Below, in pieces: positions 25,353 through 34,400 of a stretch of DNA of 64,000 nt. The stretch is from Ponticoccus alexandrii (lineage in GTDB: Bacteria; Pseudomonadota; Alphaproteobacteria; Rhodobacterales; Rhodobacteraceae), in the NCBI RefSeq assembly GCF_016806125.1, contig NZ_CP047166.1, positions 3,906,001-3,970,000 of the forward strand. Direction: 5' to 3'. Position numbers and translations under genes: made by a program. Position 1 is the stretch's first letter. Every line of letters begins with the position of its first letter. Below the pieces are notes generated by a model, which saw nothing but the letters and a program-made list of their open reading frames with translations, made no database searches and was not told where the DNA came from.

Positions 25353-27404
25353 ATGCCAAAGGATCAGCCGCCCGCAGAGGCGTTTCTGAAGGACATCTTT
25401 GGATTCGACAGCTTTCGCCCCGGACAGGGCGAAATCGTCGAAGCCGTGGCCGGTGGCGAGAACGTGCTGGCCATCATGCCCACGGGCGGCGGCAAATCCC
25501 TGTGTTTCCAACTGCCCGCGCTGATGCGCCCGGGCGTGACGGTGGTGATCTCTCCACTGATTGCCCTGATGCGCGACCAGGTGCGCGGGCTGCGCGAGGC
25601 GGGCGTGGTCGCGGGGGCGCTGACCTCTGGCAACACGCCCGAGGAAACCGACGCGGTCTGGGACGCGCTGCACGATGGCTCGCTGAAACTGCTCTATCTC
25701 GCGCCCGAGCGGCTGGCCAATGCCGGCACGCAGCGGATGCTGGCCGAGGCGGGCGTCTCGCTGATCGCCGTGGACGAGGCGCATTGCGTCAGCCAGTGGG
25801 GCCACGACTTCCGCCCCGACTACCTGCGCATCGGCGAGCTGCGGCGCATGCTGGACGTGCCGCTTGCCGCCTTCACCGCCACCGCCGACGTCGAGACCCA
25901 GCAGGAGATCGTCACGCGACTCTTCGACGGGCAGGCACCGCGCACCTTCCTGCGCGGCTTTGACCGGCCCAACATCACGCTGGCCTTCCAGCCCAAGAAC
26001 AGCCCGCGCACGCAGATCCTGTCCTATGCCGCCGCCCGGCGCAGCCAGTCCGGCATCGTCTACTGCGGCACCCGCGCCAAGACCGAAGGCATCGCCAAGG
26101 CGCTGCGCGACGACGGTCACCCGGCCTGCCACTACCACGGCGGGATGGAGGCCGACGACCGCCGCCACGTCGAGGAGCGCTTTGCCCGCGAGGACGGACT
26201 GATCGTCTGCGCCACCGTGGCCTTCGGCATGGGCGTCGACAAGCCCGACATCCGCTGGGTCGCCCACGCCGACCTGCCCAAGTCCATCGAGGCCTATTAC
26301 CAGGAGATCGGGCGCGCCGGGCGCGATGGCGCCCCCGCCGAGACGCTGACGCTGTATGGTCCCGACGACATCCGCCTGCGCCGCGCGCAGATCGACGAGG
26401 GCAATGCCCCGCCCGACCGCCGCGCCGCCGACCACGGGCGCCTGAACGCGCTTCTCGGGCTGGCCGAGGCGCAGGGCTGTCGCCGTCAGGCGCTGCTGGC
26501 CTACTTCGGCGAAAAGGCGGCGCCCTGCGGCAACTGCGACCTCTGCGAGACCCCGCCCGAGCTGTTTGACGGCACCGAAGCGGTGCGCAAGGCCCTGTCC
26601 GCCGCGCTGCGCACCGGCGAAAGCTTTGGCGCCGGGCACCTGATCGACATCCTGATGGGCGCCGACACCGACAAAATCCGCCAGCGTGGCCATGACGGGC
26701 TGCCCACCTTCGGCGTGGGGCGCGACCTGTCCAAGGGACAGTGGCAGGCGGTGTTCCGGCAGATGATGGGCCTCGACCTGATGCGCCCCGATGCCGAGCG
26801 CCACGGCGCGCTTGTTATGACCGACCGCGCCCTGCCGATCCTGCGCGGGGAAGAGACGATCCAGCTGCGCCGCGACGTGCTGAAGGCGCAGGATCGCCGC
26901 CCCGCCGTGCGGGCGCTGGTGGGCGAAGAGGATGCGCCGCTGTTCTCGGCGCTCAAGGCCAAGCGCACCGCGCTGGCGCGCGAGGCGCAGGTGCCGCCCT
27001 ACATGATCTTCCCCGATCGCACCCTGATCGAGATGGCCGAAAAGCGTCCCGCCACGCTGGACCAGTTGGCCCGGATCAACGGCGTCGGCGCCAAGAAGCT
27101 GGACAGCTACGGCGCCGACTTCCTGGCGGTCCTGACCGGCGCGGGCGCGCCGGACCTGCACCCGCTGCGCCGCAAACAGGCAGCTCGGGGCACCGGCGCG
27201 CTTTACGACGCCCTGCTGGAGGCGCAGGCCGACCTGCTGCGCGGCGCCGACGGAACAGAGAAACCGCTGTCCTGTTCGGCCTCGCTGCTGGCAAAACTGG
27301 CCGAACAGAAACCCGACAGCGACGCGGGCCTGACCCGCCTGCTGGGAGAACGGCGGGCGGAACGCTTTGGCGCCGCCTTCCTGGATGTGCTGCGCAGCGC
27401 CTGA
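25353..27404 (+). CDS. recQ: ATP-dependent DNA helicase RecQ
   Basis: A 683-residue superfamily 2 helicase acting in recombination and fork repair. Walker A is MPTGGGKS (Lys48), the DEAH box is AVDEAHCVSQWGHDFRPDY, and motif VI is EIGRAGRDG. The RecQ C-terminal zinc site is visible in CRRQALLAYFGEKAAPCGNC followed by DLCE. A winged-helix region and an HRDC domain follow (LFSALKAKRTALAREAQVPP to GVGAKKLDSYGADFLAVL). About 80 further residues after HRDC are variable. It starts at ATG 25353, 88 nt after the family B palindromes. Confidence 0.95.
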   Translation: MPKDQPPAEAFLKDIFGFDSFRPGQGEIVEAVAGGENVLAIMPTGGGKSLCFQLPALMRPGVTVVISPLIALMRDQVRGLREAGVVAGALTSGNTPEETDAVWDALHDGSLKLLYLAPERLANAGTQRMLAEAGVSLIAVDEAHCVSQWGHDFRPDYLRIGELRRMLDVPLAAFTATADVETQQEIVTRLFDGQAPRTFLRGFDRPNITLAFQPKNSPRTQILSYAAARRSQSGIVYCGTRAKTEGIAKALRDDGHPACHYHGGMEADDRRHVEERFAREDGLIVCATVAFGMGVDKPDIRWVAHADLPKSIEAYYQEIGRAGRDGAPAETLTLYGPDDIRLRRAQIDEGNAPPDRRAADHGRLNALLGLAEAQGCRRQALLAYFGEKAAPCGNCDLCETPPELFDGTEAVRKALSAALRTGESFGAGHLIDILMGADTDKIRQRGHDGLPTFGVGRDLSKGQWQAVFRQMMGLDLMRPDAERHGALVMTDRALPILRGEETIQLRRDVLKAQDRRPAVRALVGEEDAPLFSALKAKRTALAREAQVPPYMIFPDRTLIEMAEKRPATLDQLARINGVGAKKLDSYGADFLAVLTGAGAPDLHPLRRKQAARGTGALYDALLEAQADLLRGADGTEKPLSCSASLLAKLAEQKPDSDAGLTRLLGERRAERFGAAFLDVLRSA

Positions 27405-27425
27405 CGGGTCCCGCCTTCACGAAAA

Positions 27426-27451
27426 AGGGCGCGCCCCGGGGGACGCGCCCT
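27426..27451 (-). terminator. intrinsic terminator of the small secreted-protein gene
   Basis: AGGGCGCG pairs with CGCGCCCT around a GC loop, followed on the minus strand by TTTTTC. It lies 21 nt past the stop of the gene at 27472-27699 and could also serve convergent recQ. Confidence 0.75.
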
Positions 27452-27471
27452 GAGCATCGCATCGCGACGGG

Positions 27472-27699
27472 TCAGCGCGGCTTGCAGACCAGCCTGTTGC
27501 CGACATAGGTCAGGAACTTGTAGGGGTCGGCGCAATACAGCTTCTTGTAGGCCCCCGCGAGATAGGGCTTGCCTGCGACAAAACACAGACCGTCCTTGCA
27601 GTAGGGCGTGGTATCCGGATAGATCAGGTCCGCCTTGGCTGGCGCCCCGGCCATGACAACTCCGACGGCAATAAGTTTCGCTGCAGTTTTCAGTTTCAT
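27472..27699 (-). CDS. small secreted cysteine-containing protein
   Basis: A 75-residue protein with signal peptide MKLKTAAKLIAVGVVMAGAPAKA. The 52-residue mature part contains four cysteines (PYCKDGLCFVAG, KLYCADP, RLVCKPR), suggesting two disulfides. Its body is about 57% GC and its upstream region about 45-52%, below the local average. No family is recognised. Its T-rich terminator and its own upstream region indicate it is monocistronic. Confidence 0.7.
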   Translation of the reverse strand: MKLKTAAKLIAVGVVMAGAPAKADLIYPDTTPYCKDGLCFVAGKPYLAGAYKKLYCADPYKFLTYVGNRLVCKPR

Positions 27700-27864
27700 A
27701 ATTCAACTCCGATTCGAAATAATCAGTAGGTGCAGGATATGCACAATTCGGCATTTTCAAACCTCTTCCCCCTATCGGGCGGAATTTCCGCGACGCTGCC
27801 GCAGCGGCTGGACCTCGCGCGGCGAAACCCGTAACCCCGGAAGCGCACTGGACAGGAGACGGGT

Positions 27865-28635
27865 ATGCTGGTGGTGATTTCTCCGGCCAAACGGCTGGAC
27901 TGGCAGGATCGCGACATCGCAATGACGCGCCCCGCGTTCGAGGATGACGCACAGCGGCTGGTCAGGACCGCACGCAACCTGTCCCTGCGCGATCTCAAGG
28001 CGCTGATGGACCTGTCGGACGACCTTGCCCGGCTGAACCGGGACCGCTTCCGCAGCTTTTCCGACGACCCGCAGGACGCGGCACTGCGTCCCGCGATGCT
28101 GGCCTTTGCCGGGGATACCTACATGGGCCTCGAAGCCGGGTCGCTGGATGCCGAGGAACGGGCCTGGGCGCAGGAGCATCTGCGCATCCTCTCCGGCCTC
28201 TACGGCGTGTTGCGGCCCGCAGACGGCATCCAGCCCTACCGTCTGGAAATGGGCGCCCGGCTGAAGACACGGCGCGGCGGATCGCTTTACGACTACTGGC
28301 GGGACGCGCCCGCCAAGGCCCTGCGCGCGCAGGCCGAGGCCGTTGGCACCGACGTTCTGGTGAACTGCGCCAGCCAGGAGTATTTCGGCGCGGTCGATCT
28401 GAAGGCGCTGAAGCTGCGCGTGATCACGCCGGTCTTTCTGGAAGACAAGCCCGGCGGGCCGAAGGTCGTCAGCTTCTTCGCCAAGCGGGCAAGGGGTGCC
28501 ATGGCCCGGTTCATCGTCCAGAACCGCCTGACCGATGCCGAGGCTTTGACGGGCTTCGACACGGGCGGCTATCGCCACTGCCCCGAGCTGTCGGAGCCCG
28601 ACGCCCCGCATTTCCTGCGCGCCGCCGCAGACTGA
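27865..28635 (+). CDS. yaaA: peroxide stress protein YaaA (DUF328)
   Basis: A 256-residue cytosolic protein of the YaaA family, which lowers intracellular free iron damage during peroxide stress in E. coli and has a DNA-binding fold. Signatures are MLVVISPAKRLDWQD, FAGDTYMGLEA, LRILSGLYGVLRPADGIQPY and the C-terminal FFAKRARGAMARFI. The family length of about 255 is matched. It starts 24 nt or more from any other gene and is convergent with the hybrid kinase. Confidence 0.93.
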   Translation: MLVVISPAKRLDWQDRDIAMTRPAFEDDAQRLVRTARNLSLRDLKALMDLSDDLARLNRDRFRSFSDDPQDAALRPAMLAFAGDTYMGLEAGSLDAEERAWAQEHLRILSGLYGVLRPADGIQPYRLEMGARLKTRRGGSLYDYWRDAPAKALRAQAEAVGTDVLVNCASQEYFGAVDLKALKLRVITPVFLEDKPGGPKVVSFFAKRARGAMARFIVQNRLTDAEALTGFDTGGYRHCPELSEPDAPHFLRAAAD

Positions 28636-28647
28636 CGCGCCCCCCCT

Positions 28648-28663
28648 GTCCGCTCAAGCGGAC
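28648..28663. terminator. short hairpin between convergent yaaA and kinase genes
   Basis: GTCCGC-TCAA-GCGGAC forms a perfect 6-bp stem with a tetraloop, 13 nt after the yaaA stop. There is no T tract on either strand, so its efficiency as a terminator is doubtful. Confidence 0.4.
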
Positions 28664-28761
28664 CCCTCATCCCGGCTTGGGGAGGGTCATGGCGCGGCGG
28701 GGGTCCGGCACAGGCCATCGGCGGCGCGGTTCCGCTCCCCGGCCCGCTATCCCGGCGCCCG

Positions 28762-31269
28762 TCAGGACGCTTGCCGCCCCCCGTCGCGGCTGGCGTAAAG
28801 TTCCAGTTTTTCCGCCAGCGCGGCCTTGCGCAGTGGCTTTGTCAGGTAGTCGGTCAGCCCGGCCTCCAGCACGGCCTCGCGGTCGCCCGCCATGGCATGC
28901 GCGGTGACGGCGATGATCGGAACCCGCGCGCCCTCCCCCTCCAGCCGCCGGATCTCACGCGTGGCCTGCTTGCCGTCCATGCGCGGCATGGAAATATCCA
29001 TGAAGACGATATCCGGCCGCCGCTCGCGAAAGGCCTCGACCGCCTCCAGCCCGTTGTTGGCAAAGCGCAGCGCGATGTCGAAGCCCGCGGCCATCTTCCT
29101 GAAGACCAGCTGGTTGGTCTTGTTGTCCTCAGCCACGAGCACGTCCAGCAGGCTGTCCGCAGGCACCGGCGCAGAGTCCCCACCGGATGTGTCCAGCGGC
29201 GCCTCGACCCGTTCGAGCGCCGCGAAGAGCGTGCGCCGTGCCACGGGCTTTTGCAGGATCACCGGCCCCCCGCCGCCCTCGTCGGCCGCGGGCGCATCCC
29301 CGGTCCGGTCACACAGCAGGATCGCGGCGATATCCCGCCCGCCGCGCCGGAGCTGATCCAGAAGGTCGGGGCCGCTCATGTCCGGAAGATCCTGTTCCGC
29401 GATGACCAGGTCGGGACGCAACCCGAGCAGGTCCAGCGCCTCTGCCCCAGTCTGGCAGAAGGTCACCTCAAGCCCGAGAATCGCCAGCTGCTTGGACAGA
29501 ATCCAACGGTTCGGGCCGTTGTCGTCCACGACCAGCACCCGCTTCAGATGCGCGGGCAGGCTGGCTCTGGGGTAATAGGCGGGCTCTTCAGCGGGCAGCA
29601 CGACGCGAAAGCCGAAACAACTGCCGCGCCCCGGCTCGGACTCGACCCAGATTTCGCCACCCATGAGTTCCACCAGCCTACGGGTGATGGCGAGGCCAAG
29701 CCCCGTGCCCTCGAAGGTGCGGTCGCGCTCTTCCTCGACCTGATTGAACTCGCCGAAGATGTGATCGACCTTGTCGGGCGGGATGCCGATGCCGGTGTCC
29801 TCGACGGTCAAGTGAATGGCGGTCTGGCCGCTGTCGTCCTCGATGCCGACGACGCGCACCCGAACATGGCCCTGCACGGTGAATTTCACCGCGTTGCCGA
29901 CGAGGTTCGTCAGGATCTGCCGGATGCGGCCAACATCGCCGACGAAGCGCGTCGGCAGAAACATGTCGTAATCCAGCAGCAGCGCCACGTCCTTGTCGCG
30001 CGCGGTCGGCTGCAAGAGGGTCACGACCTCGTGGATGGCGCGTTCAAGATCGAAGAGTTCAGGGTGGAGGATCAGCCGGTCCGCCTCGATCTTGGAGTAG
30101 TCGAGGATGTCGTTGATAATGACCAGCAGCGCCTCGCCCGAATTGCGGATCGTGTCGAGATACAGCGCCTGTTCCTCGTTCAGCGCGGTGTCCGCCATCA
30201 GGTCCGCCATGCCGATCACGCCGTTCATCGGGGTCCGGATCTCGTGACTCATATTGGCAAGGAAGGCGGATTTGGCGCGGTTGGCCGCCTCGGCGCGGAT
30301 CGTCGCCTCTTTCAGGCGCTGCTGGTCCTGCTTGATCTGAGTGATGTCGATGCGCAGGCCGACGCGTCCGCCGTCCCGCGTCTCGCGCTCGTAAATGCGC
30401 AGCCAGCGGCCGTCGTCAAGCTGCTGCTCGTGTTCCTGCCCACCCTCGCGGTGGCGCATCATGCGCTCTTCGAGCCATGCGTCCTCGCGGCCCACCGCCT
30501 CGGCGTACTGGCCGCGTTCAAGACCGTAGCGCAGGATCTCTTCGAAGGTGGCGCCGGGCACCATGGCCGGGGCGCTGACCCTGTAACAGTCGCGGTAGGG
30601 CGCGTTGCACATCATCAGCCGGTCTTCGGAATCGTAGATGACGAAGCCGTCGGGCAGTTCCTCGACCGCGGACCACATGCGCATCAGGTCGGTGATGTCG
30701 ACGCTCAGCTTGACGATGCCGCCGTCCGGGCGCCGCCGGTCGCGCAGCTTGACGAACCGCCCGTCCCAAAGGCGCAGCGTCTCTGTCGGGATCGGGTCCT
30801 GCCGCCAGCGCGACAGCATCCGCAGCTGCCAGCCCTGCGGATCCTCGCCCTGAAGGTCGACAAGCCCCTCTTCGGCCATGATTTCAAGGATCTGCGCGTA
30901 GCGCACACCGGGGCGCACCGCTTCGATGCCGTCAAAGGTGGCCAGATAGGCGGGATTGGCCAGTTCCAACCGCCCCTCCTCGTCGAACATGGCGAAACCG
31001 TCGCGGATCGTCTCCATCGCCGACCACAGCTGGTCAGTGACAATTTCCAGATGATGCGTGGCCTGCCCAAGCTCTTTCTTAACGCGCTGGTTCTCGTCGC
31101 GGACGGTCGCCACCTCGCTGCGCGTTTCGCGGATTTCATGGCTCAGCTGAAGCGCGTGCTTGCCCAGGCGCTTGTTCGCCTCGAACAGCTCCTGCTGTTT
31201 CAGGTCCAGCAATCGTTCCGCCGCCAGCCGAGCGCGCCGCTCTTCCGCCAGCCGATCGGCAAGGTTCAT
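28762..31269 (-). CDS. cytosolic hybrid histidine kinase with two PAS and two receiver domains
   Basis: An 835-residue sensor kinase without membrane helices. A coiled coil spans about residues 5-75. PAS domains start at DGFAMFDEEGRLELANPAYL (90) and DGFVIYDSEDRLMMCNAPYR (207). The phosphoacceptor histidine is H342 in NMSHEIRTPMNG. ATPase boxes include NLVGNAVKF (455-463), DTGIGIPPDKV (491-501) and GTGLGLAITRRL. Two receivers follow. In the first (577-690) the phosphoacceptor position is Glu625 (RPDLVIAEQDLPDMSG), and in the second (708-825) it is a normal Asp758 (RPDIVFMDISMPRMDG). The signal is probably intracellular. It is divergent from the A2M operon. Confidence 0.92.
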   Translation of the reverse strand: MNLADRLAEERRARLAAERLLDLKQQELFEANKRLGKHALQLSHEIRETRSEVATVRDENQRVKKELGQATHHLEIVTDQLWSAMETIRDGFAMFDEEGRLELANPAYLATFDGIEAVRPGVRYAQILEIMAEEGLVDLQGEDPQGWQLRMLSRWRQDPIPTETLRLWDGRFVKLRDRRRPDGGIVKLSVDITDLMRMWSAVEELPDGFVIYDSEDRLMMCNAPYRDCYRVSAPAMVPGATFEEILRYGLERGQYAEAVGREDAWLEERMMRHREGGQEHEQQLDDGRWLRIYERETRDGGRVGLRIDITQIKQDQQRLKEATIRAEAANRAKSAFLANMSHEIRTPMNGVIGMADLMADTALNEEQALYLDTIRNSGEALLVIINDILDYSKIEADRLILHPELFDLERAIHEVVTLLQPTARDKDVALLLDYDMFLPTRFVGDVGRIRQILTNLVGNAVKFTVQGHVRVRVVGIEDDSGQTAIHLTVEDTGIGIPPDKVDHIFGEFNQVEEERDRTFEGTGLGLAITRRLVELMGGEIWVESEPGRGSCFGFRVVLPAEEPAYYPRASLPAHLKRVLVVDDNGPNRWILSKQLAILGLEVTFCQTGAEALDLLGLRPDLVIAEQDLPDMSGPDLLDQLRRGGRDIAAILLCDRTGDAPAADEGGGGPVILQKPVARRTLFAALERVEAPLDTSGGDSAPVPADSLLDVLVAEDNKTNQLVFRKMAAGFDIALRFANNGLEAVEAFRERRPDIVFMDISMPRMDGKQATREIRRLEGEGARVPIIAVTAHAMAGDREAVLEAGLTDYLTKPLRKAALAEKLELYASRDGGRQAS

Positions 31270-31456
31270 CCGTCACCCTCCGAGGCACTCGCCCGTCCCT
31301 TGTGGCGAAACTCTCTGAAGAACCGCTTAACCGCGGACGAAACCGGCCGCGAAGGCCTGTCGGTCGGGTATACCTTGCCCCCGCAAGCCCCGAGAATCGT
31401 TGCCGCTCCGGGGGTGCCATGGCACCATCGGGGCATTGACCGCGAAGGAGCTTTTC

Positions 31457-34400
31457 ATGCGCCCTGTTGCCTTGGCCCTTGCCCTCGGGCTTGCCGGACT
31501 GTCCGCCCACGCCCAGGATCTCATTCCCGAAAGACGGCTCGTGGTCACCCGGGACATCGACTATCGCGGCAACGACCTGAGCACGCTTTTCGACACCACG
31601 CTCGACAGTTGCCAGAGGCTGTGCCTGAACGATCCGGCCTGCATGGCCTTTACCTTCAACAGCCGGTCGAACAGCTGTTTCCCCAAATCCACGGTCACTG
31701 ACCGCGAGGCCTATCAGGGCGCGATTTCCGCCCGGGTCGTCGATGTCGACGCGGCGCTGATCGCGCAGGGCGCGACGCGCGCCGGGGATCTGGACTTCCT
31801 GCGCGCCTCGGATCTGGAAAACGCCCGGAAAGAGGCCGGGGCCGTGGCAGAGCGCCATGCCGGGGGCCAGTATTCCGAAACCGCGCTGACCGATGCCGCC
31901 ACGCAGGCGCACGAGGCCGGCAACCTGCGCGACGCGGTCCACTGGACCGGCGCGGCCCTGGCGCAGACCGACAGCGCCGGGCTGTGGCTGCAATATGCGG
32001 AATGGTCCGTGGAATACGCCGACACCGTCAGCGGCGCCGACCAGCGGCGCTATCGCGGGCGGGCGCTGAGCGCCACCGTCAACGCCTACCTGCGCGCCGA
32101 CAGCGACGCCCAACGGTCCACGGCGCTCTACCAGATGGCGCTGGCGCTGGAAGCCGACCGCCGGGGCCGCCAGATGATCCCGACGCTGCGGCTGGCGGAA
32201 AGCATCGCCACGCGCTTCGACACCAGCGAGCTTCTGGACGAGGCGATCCAGAAATACGGCTTCCGCATCACCGAGCATACGGTCGAGGCGGACACCGCCG
32301 ACCCGCGCATCTGCGCCGAGTTCAACGAGGTCCTCAGCCGCGCCGGGCAGGACTACGCGCCCTACGTGCGCCTGCCCGACCCGCGCATGGCCGTGACCCA
32401 TGACGACCAGCGCATCTGCGTGACGGGCGTCGAGCACGGCCAGCGCTACACGATCACCTTCCGCTCTGGCCTGCCGTCGGAAAGCGGCGAGGAACTGGCC
32501 CGCGACGTCGAGATCACCGCCTATGTGCGCGACCGCTCGCCTTCGGTGGTCTTCCCGGGCCGCGCCTACGTGCTGCCCCGCACCGAGGACGCGGGCCTGC
32601 CGCTGCAGACGGTGAACCTCGACGCGGTGGATCTGGTGCTGCGCCGGGTGTCGGACCGCAACCTGATCCGGGCCTTGCAGGACAACTACTTCGGCCAGCC
32701 GCTGAACGAATACGAAGAGCGTTACTTCGCCTCGGACATCGCCGAGGAGGTCTGGACCGGCACCGGCGCGGTGCAGAACACGCTGAACACCGACATGCTG
32801 ACGCGCCTGCCCATGGGGGAGGCGCTGAAGGGCCAGCCCGCTGGGATCTACGCGCTGACCGCCTCCGTTTCAGACGCTGGGGACGACAACAATGCGCGCG
32901 CAACGCAGTGGTTCATCCTCTCGGACATCGGCCTGACGACCATGCAGGGCAGCGACGGGCTGACCGTCTTCGCCCGCCATCTGGGCACAGCCGAACCGCT
33001 GGCGGGGCTGGAGGTCTCGCTTCTGGCGCAGGCCAACCGTGTGCTGGAAACGGTGCAGACCGACGCCGAGGGCATCGCGCGCTTCGACGCGGGGCTTCTG
33101 CGTGGCATCGCAGGCACCGCCCCCGCGCTGGTCATGGCGCAGGACGGCGAGGCGGACCTTGCCTTCCTCTCGCTGACCGATCCGGCCTTCGACCTATCGG
33201 ACCGGGGCGTCGCGGGCCGCGCGCCCGCCGGGCCGCTGGACGCCTTCCTTGCCACCGACCGCGGCGCGTACCGCGTGGGCGAAGAGATCCACGTCACCGC
33301 CCTGTTGCGCGATGCGCAGGCAGAGGCCGTGGCCGACGTGCCCCTGACCGCGATCCTGATGCGCCCCGATGGCGTCGAATATTCGCGCCACCTGTCCAAT
33401 GGCGCCGGGGCGGGGGGCCATGTCTTTACCCTGCCGCTGGGCGGCGACGTGCCGCGCGGGACGTGGCGGCTGGACCTCTTCGCCGATGTGGACGCCGCCG
33501 CGCTGGCCTCTGACACCCTGCTGGTCGAGGACTTCGTGCCGGAGCGCATCGACTTCGAGCTGCTGCTGCCCGAGACGCCGATCAACCCGCTGGCCCCGCC
33601 TCCGCTGGGGGTCGAGGCGCGCTATCTGTTCGGCGCGCCGGGGGCCGATCTGGCCATCGAGGGAGAGGTGCGCCTGTCCACCTCCAACACGCTCGACGCC
33701 TTCCCGGGCTACCACTTCGGACGCCATGACGATGACCGCGCCGTGCGCAGCGGCACCTTCCCCGCTGACCTCGTGACGGACGAGGCGGGCAAGGCGGACC
33801 TGCGTCTGCCCCTGCAGGAGATCGACGCGCTGGGCCGCCCGTTGTCGGCGCGCGTGACCTTGCGGCTGTCCGAAGCCTCTGGCCGCCCGGTCGAACGCAG
33901 TGTGACGCGCGCGGTCGCGCCGGAGACCGCGATGATCGGCATCAGGCCCGCCTTCGACGGCACGCTCTCCGAGGGCGCGACCGCGCGTTTCGACGTGATC
34001 GCGCTGGGGCCGGACCTGTCCCCGGTCGAGATGCCGGTGACTTGGACGGTCAACCGCGTGAACACGCGCTACCAGTGGTACCAGCAATACGGCTCTTGGA
34101 ACTGGGAGCCTGCCACGACCCGCGAGACCGTCGCCCGGGGCGAAGGCACGCTGGGTGCCGATCCCCTGACGATCGAGGCCGCGACCGATTGGGGCGAATA
34201 CGAGGTCGTGGTCGAGCGCGCGGATGGCGCCTACCTCGCCGCCTCCATGAGCTTCTCGTCGGGCTGGTACGCCGCCGCTTCCGAACGCGACACGCCCGAC
34301 ATGCTCGAGATGTCGCTGGATGCCGAGGCCTACGCCCCCGGAGAGACGGCGACCCTGCGCATGGTGCCGCGCTATGCCGGCAAGGCGCTGGTGACGGTGC

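Noticed and set aside
24774-27161. Minus-strand frame extending the thioesterase gene through recQ
   Set aside because: The thioesterase has its own strong ribosome site at 24773; the extension lies opposite recQ and lacks protein-like composition.
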